Source: Arthrobacter antibioticus (GTDB lineage: Bacteria; Actinomycetota; Actinomycetes; Actinomycetales; Micrococcaceae). From it: 64,000 nt of DNA. Shown here one piece after another: positions 63,369-64,000 of this stretch. How positions within the stretch are numbered: position 1 is the first letter of the stretch; the number at the start of each line of letters is the position of its first letter. The stretch is from contig NZ_JASISQ010000002.1 in assembly GCF_030063205.1 (NCBI RefSeq), forward strand, positions 124,001-188,000. The letters are read 5' to 3'. The translations under genes were made by a program, and so were the position numbers. Below the pieces are notes generated by a model. It saw only the letters and a program-made list of their open reading frames with translations. It searched no databases and had not been told where the DNA came from.

Positions 63369-64000
63369 TTGAAAAAGCTCATCAATGATCCCAAAACAGT
63401 TGTCGATGAATCTGTGGAGGGGTTTGGTCAGGCCCACGCAGACCATGTAAAAGTTCATCCGGACCCGTTGTTCATTACGCGCAAAGATGCGCCCAGGGAG
63501 GGCAAGGTTGGCCTGGTCTCCGGTGGCGGTAGCGGGCATGAGCCCTTGCACGCCGGGTATGTTGGTTACGGCATGTTGGATGCGGCAGTGCCGGGGGCCA
63601 TGTTCACCTCGCCCACGCCGGATGCGATCATTCCGGCAACCCTCGCAGCGAACGCGGGTGCCGGCGTCGTCCATATTGTGAAGAACTACACCGGTGACGT
63701 ACTTAATTTTGAGACGGCGGCGGAAATGGCTGAAGCTGAAGGTGTCTTGGTGCGCACCATTTTAGTGAACGACGACGTAGCCGTGGAAGATTCGCTGTAC
63801 ACGGCTGGCCGGCGCGGGGTTGCGGGCACGGTTCTTGTAGAGAAGATCGCCGGGGCAGCCGCGGAACGCGGAGACGATCTGGACGCCGTCGCAGCTATTG
63901 GTAACAGGGTCAATGATAATGTGCGCAGCATGGGGGTCGCACTATCAGCGTGCACAGTCCCGCACGCGGGTGTCCCCAGTTTTGAGCTGGCAGAGGACGA
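63369..64000 (+). CDS. dhaK: Dihydroxyacetone kinase subunit DhaK (3' end outside window)
   Basis: DhaK binds dihydroxyacetone covalently through a His and receives phosphate from DhaL-ADP (or ATP). TTG 63369, with GGAAGG 8 nt upstream, gives [19 protein letters not shown], the family start. The N-terminal signatures [30 protein letters not shown] and [20 protein letters not shown] are clear, as is [20 protein letters not shown]. The frame is open to base 64000 at FELAEDE; the substrate His lies beyond. dhaL probably follows. Confidence 0.93.
   Translation, partial: MKKLINDPKTVVDESVEGFGQAHADHVKVHPDPLFITRKDAPREGKVGLVSGGGSGHEPLHAGYVGYGMLDAAVPGAMFTSPTPDAIIPATLAANAGAGVVHIVKNYTGDVLNFETAAEMAEAEGVLVRTILVNDDVAVEDSLYTAGRRGVAGTVLVEKIAGAAAERGDDLDAVAAIGNRVNDNVRSMGVALSACTVPHAGVPSFELAED

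Noticed and set aside
1-64000. tRNA genes, CRISPR arrays, insertion sequences and prophage
   Set aside because: No tRNA T-loop with matching arms, no regularly spaced repeats, and no transposase or integrase motif were found by reading both strands.

Overview
The window looks like chromosome from a high-GC Gram-positive actinobacterium of the Micrococcaceae, most likely a flagellated Arthrobacter or a close relative. Reasons: the block tilS-hpt-ftsH-folE-folP-folB-folK-DUF3180-PH-PH-DUF2520-panC followed by lysS, a small membrane protein, lsr2 and clpC is typical of this group; many genes start with GTG or TTG; and the putrescine oxidase closely resembles the Rhodococcus/Kocuria type. No tRNA, rRNA, CRISPR array or intact mobile element was seen.

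Layout. 1-4025: end of a flagellar cluster (flhB end, flhA, a FlhF-like protein without a P-loop, csrA). 4045-6158: a Stealth-type phosphotransferase and a small membrane protein, both on minus. 6333-11127: a putrescine utilisation locus (TetR regulator facing putrescine oxidase, tandem universal stress protein and APC permease, with a clear operator). 11243-14230: a DUF5997 protein facing a LysR-like effector domain that has no helix-turn-helix, an orphan WXG100 protein, and a proline-racemase-superfamily enzyme with a Cys/Ser active site. 14391-17113: histidine kinase, 35-codon ORF, LuxR-type response regulator and a small secreted Cys-loop peptide, closed by a 27-bp perfect hairpin. This is the best candidate for an undescribed peptide signalling module. 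17132-31239: mainly metabolism and transport (RelA/SpoT-domain protein, sugar kinase, HAD phosphatase, GDPD, glycerate kinase, nucleobase permease, class II amidotransferase, CmtR-like ArsR with a CDF exporter, phosphoglucomutase, POT peptide transporter, rhodanese, pheA). 31236-32135: a decay zone with two pseudogenes. 32282-36544: small acidic protein, lipid kinase, serS, HAD phosphatase, ppa.

36732-50800 is the conserved housekeeping block (PBP4-type carboxypeptidase, zinc protease, tilS, hpt, ftsH, folate operon, PH-domain proteins, DUF2520 protein, panC). 50801-57651 is accessory material placed between panC and lysS: a dicarboxylate/amino-acid symporter, a TetR regulator and a nucleoside salvage operon (nucleoside hydrolase, MFS transporter, ribokinase) facing its LacI regulator across a double operator. 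57720-64000 returns to conserved genes (lysS, small membrane protein, lsr2, clpC, an ArgA-type acetyltransferase) and ends inside dhaK.

A striking non-coding feature is the set of long perfect hairpins (arms up to 31 bp) after genes. Three of them (22108-22173, 50837-50902, 52971-53031) share the 17-bp stem core GGAGATGATGACACCCC but have different outer stems that still pair perfectly. One of the three also supplies the only plausible start codons of the TetR gene it overlaps.
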